Shown here in pieces: positions 14,526 to 21,549 of a stretch of DNA of 23,992 bases; positions within the stretch are counted from its first letter, which is position 1, and every line of letters starts with the position of its first letter. This stretch comes from a virus. Position numbers and translations under genes: made by a program. The stretch lies in the IMG/VR virus record IMGVR_UViG_3300042881_000628, positions 1 to 23,992 of that record; one strand, written 5' to 3'. The notes beneath the pieces are model-generated. The model ran no database searches. It was given only the letters and a program-made list of their open reading frames with translations, and was not told the origin of the DNA.

Positions 14526-14726
14526 ATGAACAAGCGAACCACTTTCCTCACTGTGCGTCTGCCTCAGCAGACACACCAAGCGTTCCGCGCCAAGGCCGAG
14601 AAGTACGGAGGTATTTCAGAGGTCTTGCGCGAACTGGTCGATGCGTTCATCGAGGATCGCATCACCATCACCCCACCTGCAACCCCGAAGAAGGAGTCTC
14701 TGTATGTCACTCGAAGCCAAAATTGA
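14526..14726 (+). CDS. Ribbon-helix-helix (Arc/CopG-like) transcriptional regulator
   Basis: A 66-aa protein with an RHH fold pattern: a beta strand at residues 5-11 (TTFLTVRL), helix A from PQQTHQAFRAKAEK, a GGIS turn and helix B from SEVLRELVDAFIEDRI, then a basic disordered tail. The strand would pair in a dimer and enter the DNA major groove. It lies immediately beside the inverted repeat and overlapping promoters, so autorepression and control of the leftward operon are likely. ATG 14526 is preferred over ATG 14517 because 14517 lies inside the predicted -10. There is no Shine-Dalgarno, consistent with leaderless translation. It overlaps the next gene by 23 bases. Confidence 0.82.
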   Translation: MNKRTTFLTVRLPQQTHQAFRAKAEKYGGISEVLRELVDAFIEDRITITPPATPKKESLYVTRSQN

Positions 14727-15105
14727 AAACCTGACCAACGCGATCAACGCTCTGGTCGCTGCGATGGGCGCTCGCCCCGTTGCTGCACCCGCTGCAGCCC
14801 CTGCTGTGGTCACCATCACACCCACCTCGCCAGTGCCTGCACCGGCCCCTGTCGTGCCTGCGATGCCCGCGCCACCCGTGTTCGCGCCGCCTGCACCCGT
14901 GGCACCGGCCGCCACGCTGCCCAAGGCACCGTTCACCGATCAGAAAAGTCTGATCGACTACGTGATGGCGTCCTACAAGGCGCTCGGCGTGGCCAAGGGT
15001 GCGCAGATCCAGCAGGTTCTGGTTGCGCTCGGGCACCAGAACATCAACGATGTGAAGCCTGAGAACTACGACGCCCTGTTTGCTGGCGTGGAAGCACTCA
15101 AGTGA
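14704..15105 (+). CDS. Hypothetical protein with Pro/Ala-rich linker
   Basis: A 133-aa protein with AAGGAG upstream of ATG 14704, inside the RHH gene. Residues 1-22 form a helix that could be a short coiled coil (SLEAKIENLTNAINALVAAM). Residues about 25-78 are almost entirely Pro/Ala/Val, a flexible linker. Residues about 80-133 form a compact helical domain (KSLIDYVMASYKALGVAKGA, then QIQQVLVALGHQ). This tethered two-part design suits a multimer that displays a binding domain. No family recognised. It precedes the DUF2800 nuclease, whose GTG overlaps its stop. Confidence 0.72.
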   Translation: MSLEAKIENLTNAINALVAAMGARPVAAPAAAPAVVTITPTSPVPAPAPVVPAMPAPPVFAPPAPVAPAATLPKAPFTDQKSLIDYVMASYKALGVAKGAQIQQVLVALGHQNINDVKPENYDALFAGVEALK

Positions 15106-16385
15106 GCACCGCCCACGCCAACCTGTCGCCCTCCAAGCGGCACCGCTGGGCCGCGTGCCCGGGCAGCGTGCGCGAGGAGGCCGCCTACCCCGATGAGCGC
15201 AGCGGCGCTGCGGCCATCGACGGCACCCACTCGCACACGCTGCTGGAGCACTGCGTCAAAGCCGGCGCGGCCGACCCCTCGCCAATGGTCGGCATCAAGA
15301 TGAAGGATGACGATGGTGAGTTCATCGTCGATGCCGACCGTGTAGCACGGGTCAAGGTCGCCATCGACTACATCAAGCAGCGCCACGCCGAGTCGCTGGG
15401 CATCGCTCAGTTGATCGCCGAGGAGCGGGTCAACCCGCAGTGGCTGCTGACTCGGGATGATCTGCACGGGAGCGTGGACGTCCAGATCCACGACAACCTG
15501 CACGGGGTGCTGGAGATCATCGACTACAAGGACGGGATGAACGACGCCTGGGACTCGGCAATCCTGCAGATGGAGCAGTACGCTGTGGGCGCACTGGCCG
15601 GGTTCAAGATTGCCAAGCCCAACCCGTACCCGTTCAAGACCGTGCGCATGACGGTCATCCAGCCGAAACTGGCGCTGCGTGGTGGCCAGGCGATCAGGTC
15701 TGTGGACTACCCTGTGGAGAAGGTGGTCGATGAGGTGGCTCGCACCATCGTCATCGAGGCGGCGGCCACGGACAGACCCGACGCGCCCCTGGTGCCTGGT
15801 GAGAAGCAGTGCAAGTATTGCCGCGCCAAGGGCGGCTGCGCGGCACTCAGCACCAAGGCGCTGGAGGTCGTGGACACGATGGACATCACGGCCAGCGCGG
15901 CCGAGAAGGATCCGACCAAGATGACGGACGAGCAGATCGTCCAGATCATGGAGGCGGCACCGCTGCTGCGTCAGATGCTCGAAGGCGTAGAGAAGGAAGC
16001 CCAGACCCGCATGGAGCGCGGCGCGGACATCCCGGGCCTGAAGATGGTCAACGGCAAGGGACACCGCGCCTGGAGGCTGTCTGACGAGGAGATGGCCGAG
16101 CGCCTGCGCAAGATGGGCATCCCCAAGGAGTCGGTCTACAAGACGACGCTGGTGTCCCCAGCACAGGCTGAGAAGCTGCGCTGGAAGAAGCGCGATGGCA
16201 CCGATGTGCAACTGACCGAGCGTCAACTGAAGACACTCGAACAAGAGTACGTGGTGAAGACGGTAGGCAAGCCGGTGGTCGCTCTGGCCGCTGACTCGCG
16301 CACCGCGATCACCACCAACGCTGCGCCGTTGTTCAGCGCAGTGCAATCTGAAGTGCCGGTCGAACTGCCGGCGTGGTTATCGTAA
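15102..16385 (+). CDS. DUF2800 PD-(D/E)XK nuclease, probable Fe-S type
   Basis: A 427-aa protein initiating at GTG 15102 (GTGA overlap). RecB/Cas4-like nuclease motifs are present in order: GTHSHTLLEH (H45/E49 region), GSVDVQI (D126) and VLEIIDYKDG (E138, D141, K143). An N-terminal Cys (RWAACPGS, C19) and a C-terminal C237-x2-C240-x5-C246 cluster match the four-Cys iron-sulfur arrangement of AddB/Cas4-type nucleases. DUF2800 proteins are found in phage replication modules beside DUF2815, polymerase, VRR-NUC and SNF2 genes, exactly as here. A role in DNA end processing or recombination is likely. Loading of an Fe-S cluster is inferred from cysteine spacing. Confidence 0.88.
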   Translation: MSTAHANLSPSKRHRWAACPGSVREEAAYPDERSGAAAIDGTHSHTLLEHCVKAGAADPSPMVGIKMKDDDGEFIVDADRVARVKVAIDYIKQRHAESLGIAQLIAEERVNPQWLLTRDDLHGSVDVQIHDNLHGVLEIIDYKDGMNDAWDSAILQMEQYAVGALAGFKIAKPNPYPFKTVRMTVIQPKLALRGGQAIRSVDYPVEKVVDEVARTIVIEAAATDRPDAPLVPGEKQCKYCRAKGGCAALSTKALEVVDTMDITASAAEKDPTKMTDEQIVQIMEAAPLLRQMLEGVEKEAQTRMERGADIPGLKMVNGKGHRAWRLSDEEMAERLRKMGIPKESVYKTTLVSPAQAEKLRWKKRDGTDVQLTERQLKTLEQEYVVKTVGKPVVALAADSRTAITTNAAPLFSAVQSEVPVELPAWLS

Positions 16386-16404
16386 ACCCTGAAAGGTAAT
16401 TGTC

Positions 16405-17067
16405 ATGTCCGATCTCGTATTTCTGTCGGGTGTTCGTCTCTCGTTCCCCCACCTCGCAGAGCCCCAGAAGCGCGTCTCACCCGAGACGGGCAAGGAGCGC
16501 CTGAGCTACTCCGGGGACTTCATCATGGCCCCCGACCACCCGGGGTTCAAGCAGTTCATGGCCAAGATCAACGAGATGGCTCTGGTCAAGTGGAAGGAGC
16601 ACGCCGGCAACGTGCTGAACCTGATCAACGCTGACCGCAAGCTGCGCTGCTACGGCGACGGCAACCAAAAGGTCAACAGCAAGACCTTCCAACCCTACGA
16701 TGGCTACGCGGGCAACGTGTACGTCACCGCCGGCCGGGACAACCCGCCGCAGATCATCCAGGCCGACGGCACGCCCGTGGACCCGACCAACACGATGGCC
16801 TACCAGGCGCTGACCCGCAAGATGTACGGCGGCTGCCGTGTCAACGTGGCCATCAAGCCCTGGCTGCAGGAGAACAAGCACGGCCGCGGCATCCGGGCCG
16901 ACCTCGTGGCCGTGCAGTTCGCTGGTGACGACAAGCCGTTCGGCGAGGGCGCCGTGGATGCGTCGGGCATGTTCGGCGCTGTGGCCGGCGCTGCTGCCCC
17001 GGCACCGTCGTTCCTGCAGCCCGCTGCGGCGCAGATGCCCCTGCCTCCGTTCATGAGCGCGCAGTGA
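16405..17067 (+). CDS. DUF2815 protein, putative ssDNA-binding protein
   Basis: A 220-aa protein with AAAGG upstream of ATG 16405. The start DLVFLSGVRLSFPHLAEP, then ETGKERLSYSGDFIM, and the middle YDGYAGNVYVTAGRDNPPQI, are typical of DUF2815. Members of this family are thought to be single-stranded-DNA-binding or recombination partners, and the gene usually follows a DUF2800 nuclease, as here. The C-terminal 35 residues are Ala/Pro-rich and flexible, reminiscent of SSB tails although not acidic. A stable hairpin follows the stop codon. Confidence 0.82.
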   Translation: MSDLVFLSGVRLSFPHLAEPQKRVSPETGKERLSYSGDFIMAPDHPGFKQFMAKINEMALVKWKEHAGNVLNLINADRKLRCYGDGNQKVNSKTFQPYDGYAGNVYVTAGRDNPPQIIQADGTPVDPTNTMAYQALTRKMYGGCRVNVAIKPWLQENKHGRGIRADLVAVQFAGDDKPFGEGAVDASGMFGAVAGAAAPAPSFLQPAAAQMPLPPFMSAQ

Positions 17068-17068
17068 T

Positions 17069-17100
17069 GAGGATGGGGCGGCGGTGCGCCGCCCCTCTTC
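17069..17100 (+). terminator. GC-rich hairpin, possible attenuator or RNA-processing site
   Basis: GGGGCGGCG (17075-17083) and CGCCGCCCC (17087-17095) form a perfect 9-bp stem with a 3-base loop. With one bulged T, five more pairs (including one G-T) extend it to 17069 and 17100. Only a weak pyrimidine run TCTTCT follows the core stem, so full termination is doubtful; it may reduce read-through into the next gene or protect the upstream message. Confidence 0.6.
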
Positions 17101-17116
17101 TACAAGGTAACCATTG

Positions 17117-17890
17117 ATGAAGATTCTCTCGTTTGGCGGCGGAACCGATAGCACTGCCATCTTGTGCGGTTGGGTCGAACGTGGGTTGGAACCATTCGAT
17201 CTGATTCTGTTTGCCGACACTGGTGGTGAGCGCCCTCACACCTACGAACACATCGAGCGCATGCAGGAGTGGCTGCGCCGGCACGGGATGCCGCCGATCA
17301 CCGTTGTGCGCAAATTGCGCCGCGACGGGCGTGTGCATACGTTGGAACAGAATTGCTTAGACGCGAAAATGTTGCCATCGCTGGCATATGGTTTCAAAGG
17401 TTGTTCACAGAAGTTCAAGGTCGCACCTCAAGAAAAGTACGCGAACAACCATTGGTTATCCAAGTTGACTTGGCAACGTGGTGAGCGAGTTGACAAGTAC
17501 ATTGGCTACGAGTTTTCCGAAACTCGGCGCTGGATGAAAGCACCAATCGAGGACGACAAGTATCGGTATCACTACCCGCTGGTTGAGTGGGAGTGGTCTC
17601 GTCCCGAGTGCCTTGCGGCCATTGACCGTGCTGGTCTGCCCCGCCCAGGCAAGTCATCGTGCTTCTTCTGTCCCGCGTCTACCAAACCTGAGATCGCAGC
17701 GCTGAAGCAGGAATACCCGCTGATGTTTCAACGGGCACTGGACATGGAAGCAAACGCTAATCTGACCAGCGTCAAAGGATTGGGGCGACGGTTTTCTTGG
17801 CGTGATTACGCAACGACGCTGGAAGAACCTGATGTTGTGCCTTGCATTTCATGCGCAGATGGCAGCAATAGTTGCGAGGTGTCCGCGTGA
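17117..17890 (+). CDS. PAPS-reductase-like adenine nucleotide alpha hydrolase
   Basis: A 257-aa protein. ATG 17117 is used; the codon before it is TTG. The PP-loop is SFGGGTDST (residues 5-13), followed by FADTGGERPHTYEH (the PAPS-reductase/DndC-like second motif), GCSQKFK (C96) and a CFFCPAS pair (C182, C185). The C-terminal ECGLH of assimilatory PAPS reductases is absent; the end has CISCADGSNSC instead. An AMP-forming, sulfur-handling or Fe-S role is possible, as in DndC or tRNA thiolation enzymes, but the substrate is unknown. The gene is AT-richer than its neighbours (27 G/C of 60 at 17341-17400 against 37 of 60 in the polymerase), follows a hairpin and overlaps the polymerase GTG, suggesting insertion into the replication operon. 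Confidence 0.85.
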   Translation: MKILSFGGGTDSTAILCGWVERGLEPFDLILFADTGGERPHTYEHIERMQEWLRRHGMPPITVVRKLRRDGRVHTLEQNCLDAKMLPSLAYGFKGCSQKFKVAPQEKYANNHWLSKLTWQRGERVDKYIGYEFSETRRWMKAPIEDDKYRYHYPLVEWEWSRPECLAAIDRAGLPRPGKSSCFFCPASTKPEIAALKQEYPLMFQRALDMEANANLTSVKGLGRRFSWRDYATTLEEPDVVPCISCADGSNSCEVSA

Positions 17891-19719
17891 ACGACTGGGT
17901 GTACGACTGCGAGACGTACCCCAACGTCTTCACGCTGTCTGTGATGCACGTCGAGGCACCCGTCAAGTTGATGTTCGAGATCAGCGAGTGGCGCAACGAG
18001 TCCCGGCAGATTGTCGAGTTCGTGCGCTACCTCGCTGACCGCAACGCCCGCATGGCGGGGTTCAATAACGTGGGCTTCGACTACCCCATCCTGCACACCC
18101 TGATGCAGATGGGTCAGTCTGACGCGCAGACGCTGTACCGCAAGGCGCAGGCCATCATCGAGCGCCAGGATGATGACGACCGCTGGCTGCACACGGTCAA
18201 GCCCAGCGACCGCATCGTGGAGCAGATTGACCTCTACAAGATCCACCACTTCGACAACAAGGCCCGCGCCACCAGCCTCAAGGCGCTGGAGTTCAACCTG
18301 CGCATGGACACCATCGAGGACTTGCCGTTCAAGGTCGGCACCACGCTGACCCGTGACCAGGTCGAGGTTTTGAAGAAGTACAACGAGCATGACGTCGAGG
18401 CCACGCGGCTTTTCTACCACCTGACCACGGACATGCTGCGGTTCCGCGAAGACCTCGCGATCAAGTACCCGGGCAAGGACTGGCTGAACTTCAACGACAC
18501 CAAGATCGGCAAGGAATACTTCACGCTGCGCCTGGAGCAGGCCGGCGTCTCCTGCTACGACTTCGGCCCCGATGGACGCTCGCCGCGGCAGACCCCTCGC
18601 CCGGTGATCCACCTCAAGGACGCCATCCTGCCGTGGATCACGTTCCAGCAGCCCGAGTTCATCCGGGTGCTGAACTGGCTCAAGGCGCAGACGATCACCG
18701 AGACCAAGGGCGTCTTCACGGATCTCACGGCCACGGTCGATGGGTTCACGTTCGTCTTCGGCCTGGGCGGCATCCACGGCTCGCTGGAGAACGCGGTGGT
18801 GGAGTCTGACGACGAGCATGTCATCGTGGACCTCGACGTGACCTCGTACTACCCCAACCTGGCTATCACCAACGAGTTCTATCCGCAGCACCTAGGCAAG
18901 GAGTTCGTGGCGATCTACAGCAACCTGTTCGAGCAGCGCAAGCAGTACCCCAAGAAGAGCAGCGAGAGCGCCATGCTCAAGCTGGCCCTGAACGGCGTGT
19001 ACGGCGATAGCAACAACAAGTTCAGCGTGTTCTACGACCCGCTGTTCACCATGAGCATCACGCTGAATGGGCAACTGCTGCTGTGCCTGCTGGCCGAGCG
19101 CCTGATGGAGATCGGCGGCCTGTCGCTGGTGCAGATCAACACCGATGGCGTCACGGTGCGCGTACCCCGCGCCAACATGTACTTTGTGGACAAGACGTGC
19201 GCATGGTGGATGCACATGACCGGGCTGAACCTAGAGCAGGTGCGCTACCGGCGCATGTACCTGCGCGACGTGAACAACTACATCGGGCAGTACGAGGACG
19301 GCACCGTCAAGCGCAAGGGTGCCTACGAGTGGAACATCGGCTGGCACCAGAACGCTGGTGGTCTGGTAATCCCCAAGGTGGCCGAGAAGGTGCTGGTGAA
19401 CGGCGCACCGATCCGCGAGACGGTGGAGAACTGGCCGCACCTGCACGACTTCATGCTGCGCATCAAGGTGCCGCGCTCCAGCTACCTGCAGTGGGGTGAC
19501 CACCAGGCGCAGAACACCACCCGGTACTACGTGGCCAAGGGCGGCAAGCCGTTGACCAAGTGGATGCCGCCGCTCAAGGGTAAGACCGACTGGCGCAAGT
19601 TCGCCGTGGAGAGTGGGTGGAACGTGCAGGTGTGCAACGACATCAAGGACGTTGGCCCTGAGATCGACTTCGACTACTACGTCAACGAGATCGAGAAACT
19701 GACATTGGGGTTGGCATGA
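17887..19719 (+). CDS. Family B DNA polymerase with 3'-5' exonuclease
   Basis: A 610-aa protein; GTG 17887 overlaps the previous TGA (GTGA), though an in-frame TTG at 17872 is possible. Exonuclease motifs: DCE (D7, E9), FNNVGFDYP (N60/N61, D65) and YNEHD (Y165, D169). Polymerase motifs: A, DVTSYYPNLAI (D317); B, KLALNGVYGD (K365, N369, Y372, G373); C, QINTDGV with D420 kept and the usual first Asp of DTD replaced by Asn-418; then a KRKGAY element (K477, Y480). All catalytic Asp expected for activity appear to remain. It is shorter than the 800-900 aa of T4-type enzymes. It should replicate the phage genome with the adjacent primase-helicase. In comparable DUF2800/DUF2815 modules I recall family A enzymes more often. 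Confidence 0.92.
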   Translation: MNDWVYDCETYPNVFTLSVMHVEAPVKLMFEISEWRNESRQIVEFVRYLADRNARMAGFNNVGFDYPILHTLMQMGQSDAQTLYRKAQAIIERQDDDDRWLHTVKPSDRIVEQIDLYKIHHFDNKARATSLKALEFNLRMDTIEDLPFKVGTTLTRDQVEVLKKYNEHDVEATRLFYHLTTDMLRFREDLAIKYPGKDWLNFNDTKIGKEYFTLRLEQAGVSCYDFGPDGRSPRQTPRPVIHLKDAILPWITFQQPEFIRVLNWLKAQTITETKGVFTDLTATVDGFTFVFGLGGIHGSLENAVVESDDEHVIVDLDVTSYYPNLAITNEFYPQHLGKEFVAIYSNLFEQRKQYPKKSSESAMLKLALNGVYGDSNNKFSVFYDPLFTMSITLNGQLLLCLLAERLMEIGGLSLVQINTDGVTVRVPRANMYFVDKTCAWWMHMTGLNLEQVRYRRMYLRDVNNYIGQYEDGTVKRKGAYEWNIGWHQNAGGLVIPKVAEKVLVNGAPIRETVENWPHLHDFMLRIKVPRSSYLQWGDHQAQNTTRYYVAKGGKPLTKWMPPLKGKTDWRKFAVESGWNVQVCNDIKDVGPEIDFDYYVNEIEKLTLGLA

Positions 19720-19865
19720 CCGACTTTGCAACCTGGGATCGAGAGACGCTCAACGCCTACGCCCAGGCTGCGAGGGACGAGATCGAGGCTCTGAGGGAAG
19801 AACTGCGCGTTGCCATTGACGCATACCGGAAACTGATCGTTGAGCAGGAGAAACGAGATGCTTGA
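19716..19865 (+). CDS. 49-aa helical ORF between polymerase and VRR-NUC
   Basis: ATG 19716 overlaps the polymerase TGA (ATGA), and the stop lies eight bases inside the VRR-NUC gene. The 49 residues are one charged helix (DRETLNAYAQAARDEIEALR, then EELRVAIDAYRKLIVEQEKR), a likely short coiled coil. It fills the only gap in the operon and carries the ribosome-binding site of the next gene, so it may serve mainly for coupling, or may be a small polymerase partner. No family recognised. Confidence 0.65.
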   Translation: MTDFATWDRETLNAYAQAARDEIEALREELRVAIDAYRKLIVEQEKRDA

Positions 19866-20142
19866 AAAGAACATCGAAGCGAAGGTCTGCGGCTACGCCC
19901 GTGAGCGCGGGCTGCTGGCCTACAAGTTCACCTCACCAGCGCACGCCGCGGTGCCTGACCGGCTGTTCGTGCTGCCCAACGGGCGCATGTTCTTCTGCGA
20001 GTTCAAGCGCCAAGGCCAGAAGCCCACGCCGGCCCAAGAGCGCGAGCATCACCGACTGCGCCAGCACAAGGTCAGCGTGTTCGTCATCGACAACGTGGAC
20101 GACGGGCTGCGGATGGTGGACGAGATGCTCGCATCATGCTGA
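19858..20142 (+). CDS. VRR-NUC domain nuclease
   Basis: A 94-aa single-domain protein. ATG 19858 has GGAG upstream (CAGGAGAAACG); a further in-frame ATG at 19840 is not needed. VRR-NUC signatures: N-terminal E7 in LEKNIEAKV, AYKFTSPAHAAVPDRLFV with P33-D34-R35, FCEFKRQGQKPTPAQ with E48, K50 and Q60. These make up the PD-(D/E)XK metal site. Stand-alone phage VRR-NUC proteins are structure-specific nucleases that act on branched DNA and commonly lie next to a SNF2 helicase gene, which here overlaps by seven bases. Confidence 0.92.
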   Translation: MLEKNIEAKVCGYARERGLLAYKFTSPAHAAVPDRLFVLPNGRMFFCEFKRQGQKPTPAQEREHHRLRQHKVSVFVIDNVDDGLRMVDEMLASC

Positions 20143-21542
20143 CCCCCAACCTCCTCCACGACTACCAGAAGAAGGCGGTCAACTTCCAGTCCACCCACGT
20201 CAACTCGATGATGTGGCTGGACATGGGGCTGGGCAAGACCATCATCACGCTCACCACCATCGCGCACCTCATCAACACCCGGTTCCTGCGGGGCGTGATC
20301 ATCATCGCCCCCATCCGCGTGATCCGTCTGGTGTGGCGCCAGGAGGCCGCGAAGTGGGAGCACACCAAGCACCTGCGGTTCAGCATGGTCACCGGCACCC
20401 GGGACCAGCGCACCCGGGCGCTGATGCGCGAGGCTGACGTGTACCTGATGAACTACGACAACCTCAAGTGGCTCGGTGAGACGCTGCACACCTACTACGT
20501 CAGCAAGGACAAGCCGCTGCCGTTCAACGGTGTGGTGTGGGACGAGATCAGCAAGATGAAGAACAGCGCCACGGACCGCGTGCGAGCGGTCAAGCGCATC
20601 TTGGACAAGTTCGACTGGACCACCGGCCTGACCGGCACCCCGGCGTCCAACGGCTACAAAGACCTCCACGGGCAGTACCTGGTGGTGGACAAGGGGCAGC
20701 GCCTGGGCACCAGCAAGACCGCGTTCAAGACCCGGTTCTACAAGAAGGCCGGCCCCTACAAGGAAGTGCCCTACGACGACACCGAGACGGTCATCAAGAC
20801 CCTCATTGGCGACATCACGCTGGAGATGAGCGCCGAGGACTACAACCCGCTGCCCGACCTCATCGTCAACAACATCGAGGTGGAGATGCCACCCGAGTTG
20901 CGTGCGAAGTACGAGCAGATGGAGCGTGAGTTCTTCACCGTGCTTGACAGCGGCAAGGAGATCGAGGTGTTCAACTCGGCCGCGCTGACCAACAAGTGCC
21001 TGCAGTTCAGCAACGGCGCGGTGTACCCTATCGCCGGCATGCCGCTGTGGGAGCCCGTGCATCAGTTGAAACTTGAAGCCCTTGACGAGATACTGGACGA
21101 GGCGCAGGGCTCACCCGTGCTGTGCGCCTATGCCTACCGATCAGATGCCGAGCGGATCATGGATCGGTTCAAGGCGCTGCGGCCGATCAACCTGACCGAG
21201 TGCAAGACCGAGCGCGAACTGAACAACGCAATGGAGCGGTGGAAGAGCGGTGACTGCCCGCTGATGATTGGTCATCCGGCCAGCATGGGCCACGGCATCG
21301 ACGGGCTGCAGCACAAGGGCCGCACGTTGGTGTGGTTCGGGCTGAACTGGAGCCTTGACCTGTACGACCAGTTCAACGCCCGGGTGCGGCGGCAGGGTCA
21401 GGGTGCTCCGGTGGTGTGCCACCGCATCCTGTGCCAGGACACCCTAGACCAGGCGCAGGCTCTGGCACTGGACGAGAAGGCGACTACGCAGGCCGGTCTG
21501 CGCAGCGCGGTGAAGGAATACCGGAAGCAAAAGGGTGTTTGA
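20136..21542 (+). CDS. SNF2/DEAD-type superfamily 2 helicase
   Basis: A 468-aa protein with a compact SF2 core. LHDYQKKAV (residues 7-15), Walker A DMGLGKT (29-35), IIIAPIRVI (motif Ia), DEIS (D136, E137; motif II), GLTGTPAS (164-171; motif III), GHGIDGLQ (motif V) and QFNARVRRQGQ (412-422; motif VI with arginine finger R416/R419). It should be a DNA-dependent ATPase that translocates on or remodels DNA during replication or recombination, acting with the VRR-NUC nuclease and the primase. It starts inside the end of the VRR-NUC gene, so translation is coupled. No accessory domains are seen. Confidence 0.92.
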   Translation: MLTPNLLHDYQKKAVNFQSTHVNSMMWLDMGLGKTIITLTTIAHLINTRFLRGVIIIAPIRVIRLVWRQEAAKWEHTKHLRFSMVTGTRDQRTRALMREADVYLMNYDNLKWLGETLHTYYVSKDKPLPFNGVVWDEISKMKNSATDRVRAVKRILDKFDWTTGLTGTPASNGYKDLHGQYLVVDKGQRLGTSKTAFKTRFYKKAGPYKEVPYDDTETVIKTLIGDITLEMSAEDYNPLPDLIVNNIEVEMPPELRAKYEQMEREFFTVLDSGKEIEVFNSAALTNKCLQFSNGAVYPIAGMPLWEPVHQLKLEALDEILDEAQGSPVLCAYAYRSDAERIMDRFKALRPINLTECKTERELNNAMERWKSGDCPLMIGHPASMGHGIDGLQHKGRTLVWFGLNWSLDLYDQFNARVRRQGQGAPVVCHRILCQDTLDQAQALALDEKATTQAGLRSAVKEYRKQKGV

Positions 21543-21549
21543 CATGACC

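Noticed and set aside
15066-16346. Long minus-strand open frame (426 codons) opposite the DUF2800 gene
   Set aside because: Low-complexity Leu/Arg/His-rich translation with no domain motif, fully opposite a well-supported gene; typical shadow frame in GC-rich DNA.
17872-17886. TTG 17872 as the polymerase start
   Set aside because: The GTG at 17887 forms a GTGA overlap like several other genes here and places the exonuclease motif DCE seven residues in, as expected.
17806-18891. Minus-strand open frame (361 codons) opposite the polymerase
   Set aside because: Composition biased to Val/Leu/Asp/Arg with no recognisable domain; the sense strand has all family B motifs.
20049-21062. Minus-strand open frame (337 codons) opposite the helicase
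   Set aside because: Mirrors codon bias of the helicase gene; no start signal or motif.
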